Assembly: GCF_008326425.1 (NCBI RefSeq)
Contig: NZ_AP018929.1
Location: forward strand, 1,192,875 to 1,256,874
Length of the DNA stretch: 64,000 bases
DNA from: Sulfuracidifex tepidarius
GTDB taxonomy: Archaea > Thermoproteota > Thermoprotei_A > Sulfolobales > Sulfolobaceae
Direction: 5' to 3'
Shown: positions 25,987 through 35,398 of the stretch, piece after piece
How positions within the stretch are numbered: the stretch's first letter is position 1
How the letters are laid out: each line of letters opens with the position of its first letter
Notes under the pieces: model-generated
What the model was told of the DNA's origin: nothing
Databases searched by the model: none
What the model saw: the letters and a program-made list of their open reading frames with translations, nothing else
Made by a program: the position numbers and the translations under genes

Positions 25987-27331
25987 AGAGCATTGTGGAG
26001 TAATAGGGGTAAGCTCTCCTTTTCCCGTCCCGCTGAAGCTGACTTATGACGGACTTAAGTTGCTTCAACACAGGGGAGAGGAGTCCGCAGGGATCTCTTA
26101 CGTAGACTCAGGAAACCTGAAGCTCAATCGTGGTCTTGGCCTTGTAGAGGAAGCAATAGATCGTTCTCTTACGTACTTTAGCTCAACTTCATCCGTAGGT
26201 CACGTAAGGTACTCCACGTCCGGAGTTCCAGATGTAAGCGAAGCACAGCCTCTCAGTGACGGCAGAATCGTCGTTGCGTTCAATGGAACTATTACGAACT
26301 TCTTCAAGTTCGGGAAATATCCAAACGATACTACCTTCATCTTGGATTTCCTCTCCAAGGATTTAAAGGAGGATAGTTCCATGGTAGACGCAATCAAACA
26401 CTTCATTGACGTTGCAGACGGAGCTTACTCTCTTCTCGTGATGAACTCTGACGGCGAAATATATGCTGTGAGGGACCCGCATGGTTACAGACCTCTCGTA
26501 GTGGGAACTGTGGGCGGTTCTTTGATAATATCATCGGAGGATTCAGCGGTCAAGCAGTTAGGGGGTAAGAAGATAAAGGACGTGGAGCCAGGGGAAGTGC
26601 TAGGTATCAAGGACGGGGGAATCTTTTACGACGAGGTGGTGAAGTCAAAGCCAAAGACTATCTGTTCTTTTGAGTTCATATATTTCTCTCGTGCAGACAC
26701 TACGATTGACGGGAATCCGGTTTACCTGAGCAGGGTAAGGCTGGGAGAGATCTTAGCTAGGAGACATGGAGCTGAAGGTGACGTGGTAGTTCCGGTGCCG
26801 GACTCTTCACGTCCCATAGCCATAGGTTTCTCCAGAGAGAGCAAGATTCCTCTGGAGGAGGCACTAGTGAGGACAATCTCCTCCAAGAGGTCTTTCATAA
26901 TGCCGACTCAGCAGGCTAGGTTGGACGCCCTAAAGGAGAAGTTCGGAATAGTCGAAAGCGCAATTCGTGGGAAATCCATAATTCTAATAGACGATTCTAT
27001 AGTGAGGGGTAACACGATGAAGAGGCTCATATCGAGGCTGAGGGACGCCGGTGCTAAGGAGATCCACGTCAGGGTCGGTTCCCCTATGATAAAGTTCCCG
27101 TGTTACATGGGGATAGATTTCCCGAGTGTCAATGAGTTGATAGCGAGGTCGAAGAATGAAGAGGAGATCTCCAAGGAGATTGGTGCAGATTCTGTTCAGT
27201 TCTTAACTGTAGACGAAATGATATCAGCAGTGGGGATCTCCACCTTGTGTCATGCTTGCTTCACGGGGAGATATCCCCTTGAAGATAATTATAATTTTTC
27301 TTCGTTAGATAAAATTTTTGGTAAGGTGTAA
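25976..27331 (+). CDS. purF: Amidophosphoribosyltransferase
   Basis: PurF makes phosphoribosylamine from PRPP and glutamine, the first step of purine synthesis. The 451 residues keep the whole Ntn glutaminase site: Cys7 after a six-residue propeptide (EHCGVIGV), HVRYSTSG near 76 and FNGTITN near 102. The PRPP loop IILIDDSIVRGNTM and the flexible loop RSFIMPTQQAR are normal, and four Cys (230, 376, 425, 428) fit the 4Fe-4S cluster of the B. subtilis-type enzyme. This is the catalytically complete copy. Confidence 0.96.
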   Translation: MFLKEHCGVIGVSSPFPVPLKLTYDGLKLLQHRGEESAGISYVDSGNLKLNRGLGLVEEAIDRSLTYFSSTSSVGHVRYSTSGVPDVSEAQPLSDGRIVVAFNGTITNFFKFGKYPNDTTFILDFLSKDLKEDSSMVDAIKHFIDVADGAYSLLVMNSDGEIYAVRDPHGYRPLVVGTVGGSLIISSEDSAVKQLGGKKIKDVEPGEVLGIKDGGIFYDEVVKSKPKTICSFEFIYFSRADTTIDGNPVYLSRVRLGEILARRHGAEGDVVVPVPDSSRPIAIGFSRESKIPLEEALVRTISSKRSFIMPTQQARLDALKEKFGIVESAIRGKSIILIDDSIVRGNTMKRLISRLRDAGAKEIHVRVGSPMIKFPCYMGIDFPSVNELIARSKNEEEISKEIGADSVQFLTVDEMISAVGISTLCHACFTGRYPLEDNYNFSSLDKIFGKV

Positions 27332-27333
27332 AA

Positions 27334-28542
27334 ATGGCAGGATTAATAGGTATACTTGCATTTGATAAGATTTGGAATATAAATAAATTTTTATATTATG
27401 GATTAATAGGAGTTCAGCACAGGGGATATACGAGGTCTGGAGTATCGCTCCTAAGCGAGGGCGGTCTGATCAGGACAGCCAGATCTAGTGTAGCTCCAGA
27501 GGATCTGGAATTCGGAGAACTCGAAGGATGGGCTGGTATAGGATACGCTGGGACGTCGAATTACCCCATTCAAAGTGAGGGCATCTCTCTAGCTATAGAC
27601 GGAGTGATCAAAGACCAAGAGGTATTCGTCAAGGAACTGGAAAAGGATCCGGTAGAAGCTGTGAAGAGGAACAAGCCCACATTCACTTTCGTTGCGATCA
27701 CCAAGGACGGAAGGATAATAGCTTACAGGGACTACCTAGGTCTCAAGCCACTTTCAATAGGAGGTTTCGGCTTCGATATGGCTATAGTATCCTCAGAGAT
27801 GACCAGTATGAACGTAATAGGAGGAGAATTGAGGAGAGAGATAGAGCCCGGTGAAATGGTGATTATAGACAGGCTAAATGTGGAAAGTATGAAGCTCTTT
27901 TCGCCAGAGAAAAACTATTGCTCAATAGAGTACATCTATCAAGCCAGAATAGACAGCTTCGTTGACGAAAAGGAGATATATTCGCTTAGATTACGCATAG
28001 GAGAGAAGCTAGCTGAGGAATATCCTATAGAAGCAGACTGTGTAGTAGGAGTCCCCGACACCGCGTTACCGTTCGCTTTAGGTTACTCAAGGAAGAGTGG
28101 AATTCCTATGGATTTGGGTTTCACCAGAACTGGAAGTCCGATAAGAACTATGTTAGCCTCGGACGATTTCACTAAGGTCGTCGGGATCCAGCTGAAACTC
28201 AATCCGATAAAAACGGCATTCTTCAACAAGAGAGTAGTCCTGATTGACGATTCCATGGTAACAGGAACTACTTTGAAGAACACAGTGTTTAACTTGAGGA
28301 GGTTAGGTGCTAAAGAGGTACATATTCTCATAGGCAGTCCGAAGCTCACGTCTAAATGTCCTTACGGTGTTGCCGTACCCGAGGAAAAAGAGCTCATAGC
28401 TGCTAACCTGCCTGACGACGAGATAGCAAAGGTAATAGGGGCAGATTCTATACATTGGCTGTCTTTAAACGGTCTGTACTCAGCCATAGGTCACCGTGAC
28501 TTATGCGTGGGTTGTATGACAGGTAAGTATCCTACAAGGTGA
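27334..28542 (+). CDS. PurF paralogue lacking glutaminase residues
   Basis: The 402 residues align end to end with PurF, but the nucleophile Cys is replaced (MAGLIGI against EHCGVIGV), HVRYSTSG becomes GYAGTSNY, and NGT becomes DGV, so it cannot use glutamine in the usual way. It keeps the four Cys for the Fe-S cluster (196, 342, 391, 394), much of the PRPP loop (VVLIDDSMVTGTTL, with Arg to Thr) and part of the flexible loop (KLNPI). It probably partners PurF as a structural or regulatory subunit, or uses free ammonia. GGTG precedes the ATG; it starts 2 bp after purF. Confidence 0.88.
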   Translation: MAGLIGILAFDKIWNINKFLYYGLIGVQHRGYTRSGVSLLSEGGLIRTARSSVAPEDLEFGELEGWAGIGYAGTSNYPIQSEGISLAIDGVIKDQEVFVKELEKDPVEAVKRNKPTFTFVAITKDGRIIAYRDYLGLKPLSIGGFGFDMAIVSSEMTSMNVIGGELRREIEPGEMVIIDRLNVESMKLFSPEKNYCSIEYIYQARIDSFVDEKEIYSLRLRIGEKLAEEYPIEADCVVGVPDTALPFALGYSRKSGIPMDLGFTRTGSPIRTMLASDDFTKVVGIQLKLNPIKTAFFNKRVVLIDDSMVTGTTLKNTVFNLRRLGAKEVHILIGSPKLTSKCPYGVAVPEEKELIAANLPDDEIAKVIGADSIHWLSLNGLYSAIGHRDLCVGCMTGKYPTR

Positions 28543-28547
28543 AAGAA

Positions 28548-29969
28548 ATGAAGATATTAGTAGTTGGAGACGGAGCGAGAGAGAACGCTTTAGCTAAATC
28601 TCTCTCGTCACATAAGGTCTTCGCGTTATCCTCATACATTAACCCAGGAATAAAAGAGGTAGTGGATTCAACCCAAGGAGAGTACTTCCTCGGTGAGATT
28701 ACTCCTGAGGAGGTCAGGAAAATAATATCTAGAATTAACCCAGACATGGGGGTGATAGGTCCTGAGGATCCTTTGTTCAGAGGTGTTTCTGACGAATTCA
28801 GAAAGGAAGGTATTCCAGTGTTTGGGGCTAGCAAGAAGAACGCTAGGATAGAGGAATCCAAAGTCTGGGCTAGGTGGCTGATGTGGAAATACGAGATCCC
28901 AGGTAGGCTGAGGTATAAGGCATTCTCTACGATGGAGGAAGCCGCGAAGTTCATAAGCGAGTATGGAGGTTCCTTAGCTGTCAAGCCAGCAGGGCAAGCG
29001 GGAGGAAAGGGTGTAAAGGTAATAGCTGACATACAAGCTTACTTGTCGAGGGACAAAAGACAAGCTATGGCTAAGAGCGTTAACGAGATAGGTTCCTATT
29101 ACAACAAAGAGGGAGAACCCAAGATCATAGTAGAGGAGAAAGTGGATGGACCCGAATACACGCTCCACGCCCTCTCAGACGGTAGCACAATTCTTCCTCT
29201 TCCTTTGGCACAGGATTACAAGAACGCATATCAGGACGGGATAGGTCCAGAAACCGGGGGTATGGGGTCGATTTCCGGTCCAGGCTTCCTCCTTCCATTC
29301 ATAAATCAGGAGGAATATGACGGAACTTTTGACATAGTACGGAAGACAGTCTCGGCGGTGGAGAAGGAGACGGGAGAGAGTTATACTGGGGCTATAGCAG
29401 GGCAGATGATGCTGACCGGTCTTTGGGGTCCTACTGTTATAGAGTACTATTCACGTTTCGGAGACCCAGAAGCCTCAGCTATAATTCCGAGAATACAGGA
29501 CTTTGGCGATTTGATCGAGAGAACGGCAACCGGGCATCTGAGCAATGCCAAGTTGAGGGTAGATGAAAGGCCTTCCCTTGTGTGGGCTGTATCTCCTTTA
29601 GGATATCCCTTAGACAGGAAGCTAGCCTCAGGCCACAAGGTGTCGATTGACGTACCGAAAATCAGGGAGATCGGCTGCGACGTATTTTTCGGCTCTATAG
29701 CACTTGAGGAAAACTCGCTCGTCACTAAAGGCTCAAGGGCCTTAGAGTTAGTATGTCTGGGCGACTTCGAGGAGTCTAGGAGGAAGTTGATGAAGTCATT
29801 GTCTTTCATTGAGTCAGACGTTAAGTTAATTTATCGCAATGACATAGGCTCAACGATTCTAGAACAAGAGGAGAAAGCTGAGATCGTAAGGTATACTTAC
29901 ACCTCGAGGAAGAAGAGGGGAACTTTAGGGGTATCCGCTGACTGGTCTCCCAACGGTGGTCTTTGGTGA
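28548..29969 (+). CDS. purD: Phosphoribosylamine-glycine ligase
   Basis: PurD joins glycine to phosphoribosylamine. The ATP-grasp protein has KILVVGDGARENALAKSL at the start, KPAGQAGGKGVKVI, the DYKNAYQDGIGPETGGMGSISG loop, and EYYSRFGDPEASAI. At about 473 residues it is some 45 longer than bacterial PurD, with extra sequence in the C-terminal third. I prefer ATG 28548 because AAGGTG (28536-28541) is six bases upstream; a GTG at 28539 overlaps the previous stop. Confidence 0.95.
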   Translation: MKILVVGDGARENALAKSLSSHKVFALSSYINPGIKEVVDSTQGEYFLGEITPEEVRKIISRINPDMGVIGPEDPLFRGVSDEFRKEGIPVFGASKKNARIEESKVWARWLMWKYEIPGRLRYKAFSTMEEAAKFISEYGGSLAVKPAGQAGGKGVKVIADIQAYLSRDKRQAMAKSVNEIGSYYNKEGEPKIIVEEKVDGPEYTLHALSDGSTILPLPLAQDYKNAYQDGIGPETGGMGSISGPGFLLPFINQEEYDGTFDIVRKTVSAVEKETGESYTGAIAGQMMLTGLWGPTVIEYYSRFGDPEASAIIPRIQDFGDLIERTATGHLSNAKLRVDERPSLVWAVSPLGYPLDRKLASGHKVSIDVPKIREIGCDVFFGSIALEENSLVTKGSRALELVCLGDFEESRRKLMKSLSFIESDVKLIYRNDIGSTILEQEEKAEIVRYTYTSRKKRGTLGVSADWSPNGGLW

Positions 29970-30937
29970 GCGAGTACAAGAAGTCTGGAGTGGATTTAGA
30001 CTCAGTAAAGGACATCCATAAAACCATAGCCGACATGCTGAGCAAAACTTACAGGAATACCGTGATAGGTGCAGGACATTATGCTGGGGTCATAGACTTG
30101 GACGGAAAGAAGATAGCGCTCCACGTTGACGGAGTTGGAACTAAGACCTTGTTAGCTCTCAAGACTGGGATAATTGAACCTACTGGGATAGACTGCGTAG
30201 CGATGAACGTGAACGACATAGCCTGCGTAGGAGCTAGACCGGTCGCGTTACTAGACTACTTAGCCATGGAGAAGGAAGACAAGACCACGATAACAGAGGT
30301 TTTGAAGGGGATAATAAAGGGAAGTGAAGAGGCTCATGTGGAAGTGGTAGGGGGAGAAACGGCGATAATGCCATCCGTAGTTAACGGATTCGACGTTTCC
30401 TGCTCTGTCATGGGTAAGGTAGAAAGGCTTATAACGGGCTCAGATATAGTTCCCGGAGACATTGTGATCGGCCTGCCTAGCAACGGAATCCACTCAAACG
30501 GGTTCTCATTGGTTAGAAGGTTAATAGACCAGGGAAAGATAAGCCTCAAGGACTATGCTGAAGAGATAATGAAACCCACCGCAATATACTCTGACGCAGT
30601 CTTGGAAGTCCTCCCAAAGATTCACGGTGCAGCCCACATAACTGGTGGCGCATTCACCAAGTTGCATAGGGTAACTAATCACGGAATCGAGATCCAAATG
30701 CCAGACCCTCCGGAAATCTTTAAAGTTATAGAAAATTCTGGAGTACCTCACGATGAGATGTATAAAGTTTTCAATATGGGAGTGGGTATGGTTATATTTG
30801 TTTCAGAAGAATATGGGGAAGATGTTAAAAGGGAGCTTGCAAAGAAGAATTTTAATGCAATAGAACTCGGAAGGGTCACAAACTCACATTCCGAGGTCAG
30901 AATAACTACGCATAAGGGCAGTGTTCTCCATTTATAG
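29963..30937 (+). CDS. purM: AIR synthetase
   Basis: PurM cyclises FGAM to AIR. The 324 residues show GAGHYAGVIDLDGKKIALHVDGVGTK, DCVAMNVNDIACVGARPVALLDYLA, VVGGETAIMP and the GLPSNGIHSNGFSLVR signature. The start is TTG 29963 or GTG 29966; both overlap the purD stop. It is the last gene of the operon. purE, purB, purH/P and the GAR transformylase are not in this window. Confidence 0.96.
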   Translation: MVSEYKKSGVDLDSVKDIHKTIADMLSKTYRNTVIGAGHYAGVIDLDGKKIALHVDGVGTKTLLALKTGIIEPTGIDCVAMNVNDIACVGARPVALLDYLAMEKEDKTTITEVLKGIIKGSEEAHVEVVGGETAIMPSVVNGFDVSCSVMGKVERLITGSDIVPGDIVIGLPSNGIHSNGFSLVRRLIDQGKISLKDYAEEIMKPTAIYSDAVLEVLPKIHGAAHITGGAFTKLHRVTNHGIEIQMPDPPEIFKVIENSGVPHDEMYKVFNMGVGMVIFVSEEYGEDVKRELAKKNFNAIELGRVTNSHSEVRITTHKGSVLHL

Positions 30938-30993
30938 AATAATCATACTTCTTTTTAAACTCTAACTCGTATAGTCCACTCTAGTGACTAAGT

Positions 30994-31458
30994 ATGAAAC
31001 AGACTGATGTAAAGTCTTTAATAAATTATATAGCCCTAAAAATATTGGGAGGAAGCGACTACGTGCTTGATGCACTTGAGGAGTATCTCGTCAAAGGCGA
31101 AGGTCCAGCTTCAGTTGCATATAAGTATAATATTTCAAAACACCAGCTTCGTGGCTACGCACAGAGGATCATAGAGAAGAGCGGAAGCGAAGGCAAAGCC
31201 AAGAAGATTGTCCCGATTCTCAAGGACATTTCTATTAACGTTAAACCGGTAGTCAGAAGAAGTGAGGACGGAATGTATAAATGCTCACTGTGTAATATGA
31301 CTATGTCAAGAGAGGACACAGAGGAACATGTTAGGAAGTACCATAAGGAAGCTCTAACAGTAGCAATAAAGGAGATGCAGACACGTTTAGAGCAAGTAAA
31401 GCAGGAGCTACAGAAAGCAAAAGAAGAGAAGACCGTAATATTTACTTCAGCAAGTTAA
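30994..31458 (+). CDS. Helix-turn-helix protein with a C2H2 zinc finger
   Basis: The 154 residues contain a predicted helix-turn-helix (GEGPASVAYKYNISKHQLRGYAQRI, about 36-60), a classical C2H2 zinc finger (C97, C100, H112, H117 in YKCSLCNMTMSREDTEEHVR) and a C-terminal coiled coil (about 120-147). It looks like a DNA-binding regulator of crenarchaeal type; single C2H2 fingers are common in Sulfolobales and their viruses. It has its own TATA box CTTTTTAAAC (30951-30960). Position between the purine and arginine operons suggests, but does not show, control of one of them. Confidence 0.8.
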   Translation: MKQTDVKSLINYIALKILGGSDYVLDALEEYLVKGEGPASVAYKYNISKHQLRGYAQRIIEKSGSEGKAKKIVPILKDISINVKPVVRRSEDGMYKCSLCNMTMSREDTEEHVRKYHKEALTVAIKEMQTRLEQVKQELQKAKEEKTVIFTSAS

Positions 31459-31547
31459 TTTCATGTTCCGTTTTCAACGTAGCCTTTCTCCTTAAGTTAA
31501 AACCTTTTCGTTTGATATACTTTTTATTTGGGTATTACATTTTTATA

Positions 31548-31706
31548 ATGAGAATTATGAGAAAGGTCGTCAGTGTTAGATTAAAGGAGGACGTCGTGAA
31601 TGAAATAGATGTTTACTGTAAGAAGCTGAACAAGAGTAGTAGAACTGAATTTATTAAAGAAGCATTAGACTTTTTTGTTCAAAAGAAAACTAAAGGAAAC
31701 CTTTAA
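31548..31706 (+). CDS. Ribbon-helix-helix (CopG-type) DNA-binding protein
   Basis: A 52-residue protein with the ribbon-helix-helix pattern RKVVSVRLKEDVVNEIDVYCKKLNKSSRTEFIKEALDFF. Such proteins bind operators as dimers and often repress their own gene. ATG 31548 is about 24 bp from CTTTTTATT (31520-31528), so I prefer it; ATG 31557 is possible and a longer frame from 31512 would put the TATA box inside the gene. It stands just before argG, and no toxin gene accompanies it. Confidence 0.8.
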   Translation: MRIMRKVVSVRLKEDVVNEIDVYCKKLNKSSRTEFIKEALDFFVQKKTKGNL

Positions 31707-31750
31707 CATTCTCTTTATAAGGAAGAACGTAGTTTTTATTATCTATACCA

Positions 31751-31758
31751 TTTTTAAG
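31751..31758 (+). promoter_or_regulatory. argG operon TATA box
   Basis: TTTTTAAG is centred about 27 bp before the argG ATG at 31782, fitting a leaderless transcript. Arginine-gene promoters of Sulfolobus are reported to share a conserved element near the TATA box; I could not confirm its sequence here. Confidence 0.5.
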
Positions 31759-31781
31759 TTCATTAACATCGTTCTTTAGGG

Positions 31782-32957
31782 ATGAAAATAGTCCTAGCAT
31801 ACTCGGGCGGGTTAGACACTACAGTTGCAATATCTTGGCTGAAGGAAACCTTCAAGGCTGAAGTTATAACAGTCACAGTGGACGTAGGTCAGCCCGACGA
31901 TTTCAAGAAAATAGAGGAGAGGTCATATCAAGCTGGATCTTTCAAACACTTCACGATAGACGCGAAGGACGAATTCGCAAACAATTACGTGAAATATTCC
32001 ATTATGCTCAACGGTCTATATGAGGGAGTTTATCCACTAGCTACTGCCTTAGCAAGGCCCTTGATAGCCAACAAGGTGGTAGAGGTAGCAAAGAAGGAAG
32101 GTGCGGAAGGAGTAGCACACGGTTCAACGTCTAAAGGAAACGATCAAGTGAGGTTCGACCTCTCCGTCAAAGCGCTGTACCCAGACGCTAAGATAGTAGC
32201 ACCCGCTAGGGTGTGGAACATGACAAGGGACGACGAGGTCAAGTACGCAAAAGAGAAAGGAATCCCAATAAAAAGTGAGAGCAGCAAGTACAGTATTGAC
32301 GAGAATTTATGGGGGAGGAGCATAGAGGGAGACGTGATTTCTGATTCCTCCACAGAAGTTCCAGAGGACGCGTTCGAGTGGACAAAGAAGACAGTTGAGG
32401 AACCAGTTACCTTAACTGTAGGTTTCGAAAAGGGAGTGCCAGTTGCAGTTGACGGTGAGAAGCTGAGTTTAACTAAGCTAATTCAGGTAGTAAACTCTGT
32501 GGCAGGAAGCCGTGGATTTGGTAGAGTAGACCACATAGAGAATAGGGTTGTCGGATTTAAATCGAGGGAAGTGTATGAAGCCCCTGCTGCACTGCTTCTA
32601 ACGTCAGCACACACGGATCTCGAGAAGACAGTTTTGACCCCTCACGAGCTCAGGTTCAAGAGGATAATGGACTCTACGTGGTCTGATCTGGTGTATCAAG
32701 GTCTTTGGTACGAACCTCTAAGGGAGGAGATACAGCATACAGCGGAGGAAATGAACAAGTGGGTCTCCGGAGAAGTGAAAGTGAAGGTAGAAGGCTCCGG
32801 GGCCAGGGTAATAGGTAGGTCTTCTCCTTACTCTCCTTACTCTGAGAAGGTAGCGAGCTACAATAAGGGGTGGTATCCCTCAGACGAGATGGCGAGGGGC
32901 TTCATAGAGATATGGGGAATGCATTCCCTACTAGCAAACAAATCGAGGTCTGAATGA
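31782..32957 (+). CDS. argG: Argininosuccinate synthase
   Basis: ArgG joins citrulline and aspartate with ATP. The 391 residues begin with the PP-loop [16 protein letters not shown] and contain [30 protein letters not shown] and [12 protein letters not shown]. It opens a five-gene operon that also makes carbamoyl phosphate. The gap to argH is 1 bp. Confidence 0.97.
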   Translation: MKIVLAYSGGLDTTVAISWLKETFKAEVITVTVDVGQPDDFKKIEERSYQAGSFKHFTIDAKDEFANNYVKYSIMLNGLYEGVYPLATALARPLIANKVVEVAKKEGAEGVAHGSTSKGNDQVRFDLSVKALYPDAKIVAPARVWNMTRDDEVKYAKEKGIPIKSESSKYSIDENLWGRSIEGDVISDSSTEVPEDAFEWTKKTVEEPVTLTVGFEKGVPVAVDGEKLSLTKLIQVVNSVAGSRGFGRVDHIENRVVGFKSREVYEAPAALLLTSAHTDLEKTVLTPHELRFKRIMDSTWSDLVYQGLWYEPLREEIQHTAEEMNKWVSGEVKVKVEGSGARVIGRSSPYSPYSEKVASYNKGWYPSDEMARGFIEIWGMHSLLANKSRSE

Positions 32958-32958
32958 G

Positions 32959-34302
32959 ATGTTGTACAGATCTTGGGGGTCTTCATCAGACGAAGCCTCG
33001 GATTACACTAATTCCATACACGAGGACGCAGAAATCACAGAGCAGGTCAAACTCACGATGAAAGCTCACGTGATATCGTTGTTCCTCTCTGGAACAGTAG
33101 ACAAACCCGTGACGAGAGACTTGATTAAGGCAATAAACTCCTTCAAGGAAGTGAAGCAGGGATATGAAGACGTTCATGAAGCCTTAGAAGACCACCTAAT
33201 AAAGGAAGTAGGTGAGCCAGGAGGGTGGGTAGGACTAGCTAGGAGCAGGAACGACCACGTCGCCACAGCGTTGAGGCTGAAGACTAGGGATTTGTTAGAC
33301 GAGCTCCTGAACTCGCTTTTAACTTTAAGGGAGGCCCTCCTGAGTAAGGCTGAGGAGAACAAAGAAGTAATTTTCCCGGTATACACGCATTTTCAGCTCG
33401 CCCAACCATCAACTCTCTCCCATTACCTCCTTTACATAGAGGAGGAATTATCATCAAGATGGAGGAACATATTTTCAGAACTTTCACAACTTAATAGATC
33501 CCCTTTGGGCTCAGGCGCAATAGTAGGAACTAATCTCAAGGTGGACAGACAGAAGGAGGCTACGATGCTCGGCTTCGACGACATAGTATATAACACAATC
33601 TCAGCCACAGCGTCTAGGTCTGACATAATTTCCGTGGTCTTAGAGGTAGCCAACTTGATGGTATCTATGAGCAGGATCGCGGAGGACATGGTTTTGCTCT
33701 CCTCCAACATGATAGACGTGGTACAGCTTCCAGATTCACATGTGAGCACCAGCTCACTCATGCCACACAAGAGGAACGCCGTGACTATGGAGACCCTTAG
33801 GGCTAAAGCAGGTCTAATCATAGGCGAAGTTACCTCCATTTTGTCTATCTATAAAGGAACTCCCTCTGGTTACGACCTAGATTTGCAGGAGATGAACTTG
33901 CATTACTGGAACGTCTTGGAGGAAGCCATTAGAGCGGTGAAGATTCTCAAGTCTGCGATTTCAGGCATGGTTGTAAAGAGGGAAGTGATGGACGTCAAGT
34001 CTCTATCCACAGATGAAGCAGAGTTAACGTCAATTCAAAACAAGGTACCATACAGGAAAGCCTACTTCGACGTAGCATCGAGGATAAAACAAGGTAGCTA
34101 TCAGTCAAACTTAAAACCTCAGGACTCTATTAGAATGAAGGCAGTCATAGGTTCTCCTAATCCAGATTTAATAACAGAAGAGATAAAAACAAAGAGAAAA
34201 TTTCTCTCTCAAGATCGAGAGAAGTTAACTTCCTTTTCCTTGAAGGTAAGGAACGGGATGAACTTGATGAAGGTGATAGAGGATGACTTATTGCAAGAGT
34301 GA
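32959..34302 (+). CDS. argH: Argininosuccinate lyase
   Basis: ArgH splits argininosuccinate to arginine and fumarate. The 447 residues contain GLARSRNDHVATALRL, the THFQLAQPSTLSHYLLY segment, SPLGSGAI and the flexible signature loop SSLMPHKRNAVTMETLRAKAG with the catalytic Ser. It overlaps carA by 20 bp. Confidence 0.96.
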   Translation: MLYRSWGSSSDEASDYTNSIHEDAEITEQVKLTMKAHVISLFLSGTVDKPVTRDLIKAINSFKEVKQGYEDVHEALEDHLIKEVGEPGGWVGLARSRNDHVATALRLKTRDLLDELLNSLLTLREALLSKAEENKEVIFPVYTHFQLAQPSTLSHYLLYIEEELSSRWRNIFSELSQLNRSPLGSGAIVGTNLKVDRQKEATMLGFDDIVYNTISATASRSDIISVVLEVANLMVSMSRIAEDMVLLSSNMIDVVQLPDSHVSTSSLMPHKRNAVTMETLRAKAGLIIGEVTSILSIYKGTPSGYDLDLQEMNLHYWNVLEEAIRAVKILKSAISGMVVKREVMDVKSLSTDEAELTSIQNKVPYRKAYFDVASRIKQGSYQSNLKPQDSIRMKAVIGSPNPDLITEEIKTKRKFLSQDREKLTSFSLKVRNGMNLMKVIEDDLLQE

Positions 34303-35398
34303 ACCAGGGTACATCTATCTAGAGGACGGCACTCTGTTAGAGGGTTGTGGCTTCGGATCAAAAGGAGTGAGTGCAGGGGAGGTAGTTTTCAGCACTGCCA
34401 TGAACGGATATCCAGAGAGCTTAACTGACCCGTCGTACAGGGGACAAATACTAGTTCTCACCCATCCATTGGTGGGGAACTATGGTGTCCCCAGGAAGCA
34501 AGCTATTGAGGGTATCTATGAGAACTTCGAGTCCGATTCAATTCAGGTAGAAGGTCTGGTTGTGACTGAGGTCACGGAACCTTATAAATGGAACTCTGAA
34601 AGGTCTCTGCACAAGTGGTTAGAGGACGAAGGGGTGCCTGGAGTATCTGATGTCGATACCAGGGCTATAGTGAGCAGGGTGAGGAGGAAAGGTTCCATGA
34701 TGGGAGTTATCTCCTCAGGCATTAACATGGAAAACCCCAGGGACTACTTGAAGCAGAGATATGACGAGACAGACTTCTCAGCGCTTACATCTCCTAAGAC
34801 CCCAGTTGTTCACAAAGGAAAGGGAGACAAGGGAATAATCGTCATGATTGACTGCGGGACTAAGCACGGAATAATTAAGGGCTTATACGATCAAGGCTTT
34901 ACGATAGTGAGGGTTCCGTGTTGGTTCTCGGTTAAGGAGGTTATGGATTACAATCCCAAAGCGATAGTTTTCGGAAATGGCCCAGGAAATCCAAATATCT
35001 ATCAGAAACAAGTAAAGAACTTTCGGGAGATATTGGAATACAAGTTACCTACTCTGGGTATCTGTTTGGGTCACCAGTTGCTCTCAATATCTATGGGAGG
35101 AAAGGTGACTAAAATGAAGTTCGGTCATAGGGCAATAAACAAAGCTGTAGTTGATGTAACCACTGGAGAGGCTTACATCACTACTCATAACCACGGGTAT
35201 GCTATAGTATCCAAGGAGGACGTCCCGTCAGAAATGAAAGTGTGGTTCTACAACCCGGACGACGGGACAATAGAGGGGCTATATCACGATAAGTTACCTA
35301 TAATTACGACTCAGTTTCATCCCGAGGCCAGACCAGGCCCTTGGGACGCGACTTGGGTTTTCAAGAAGTTTGCAAAAATGGTGGAGTCAAATGGTTGA
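34283..35398 (+). CDS. carA: Carbamoyl-phosphate synthase small subunit
   Basis: CarA is the glutaminase subunit that feeds ammonia to CarB. The 371 residues have the N-terminal CarA domain ([36 protein letters not shown]) and a class I amidotransferase domain with [16 protein letters not shown] and [11 protein letters not shown]. The ATG lies 20 bp inside argH. Carbamoyl phosphate serves both arginine and, through PyrB, pyrimidine synthesis. Confidence 0.97.
   Translation: MTYCKSEPGYIYLEDGTLLEGCGFGSKGVSAGEVVFSTAMNGYPESLTDPSYRGQILVLTHPLVGNYGVPRKQAIEGIYENFESDSIQVEGLVVTEVTEPYKWNSERSLHKWLEDEGVPGVSDVDTRAIVSRVRRKGSMMGVISSGINMENPRDYLKQRYDETDFSALTSPKTPVVHKGKGDKGIIVMIDCGTKHGIIKGLYDQGFTIVRVPCWFSVKEVMDYNPKAIVFGNGPGNPNIYQKQVKNFREILEYKLPTLGICLGHQLLSISMGGKVTKMKFGHRAINKAVVDVTTGEAYITTHNHGYAIVSKEDVPSEMKVWFYNPDDGTIEGLYHDKLPIITTQFHPEARPGPWDATWVFKKFAKMVESNG

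Noticed and set aside
35370-35390. Upstream start of carB at 35370
   Set aside because: Those codons belong to carA; ATG 35391 gives the normal CarB N-terminus.
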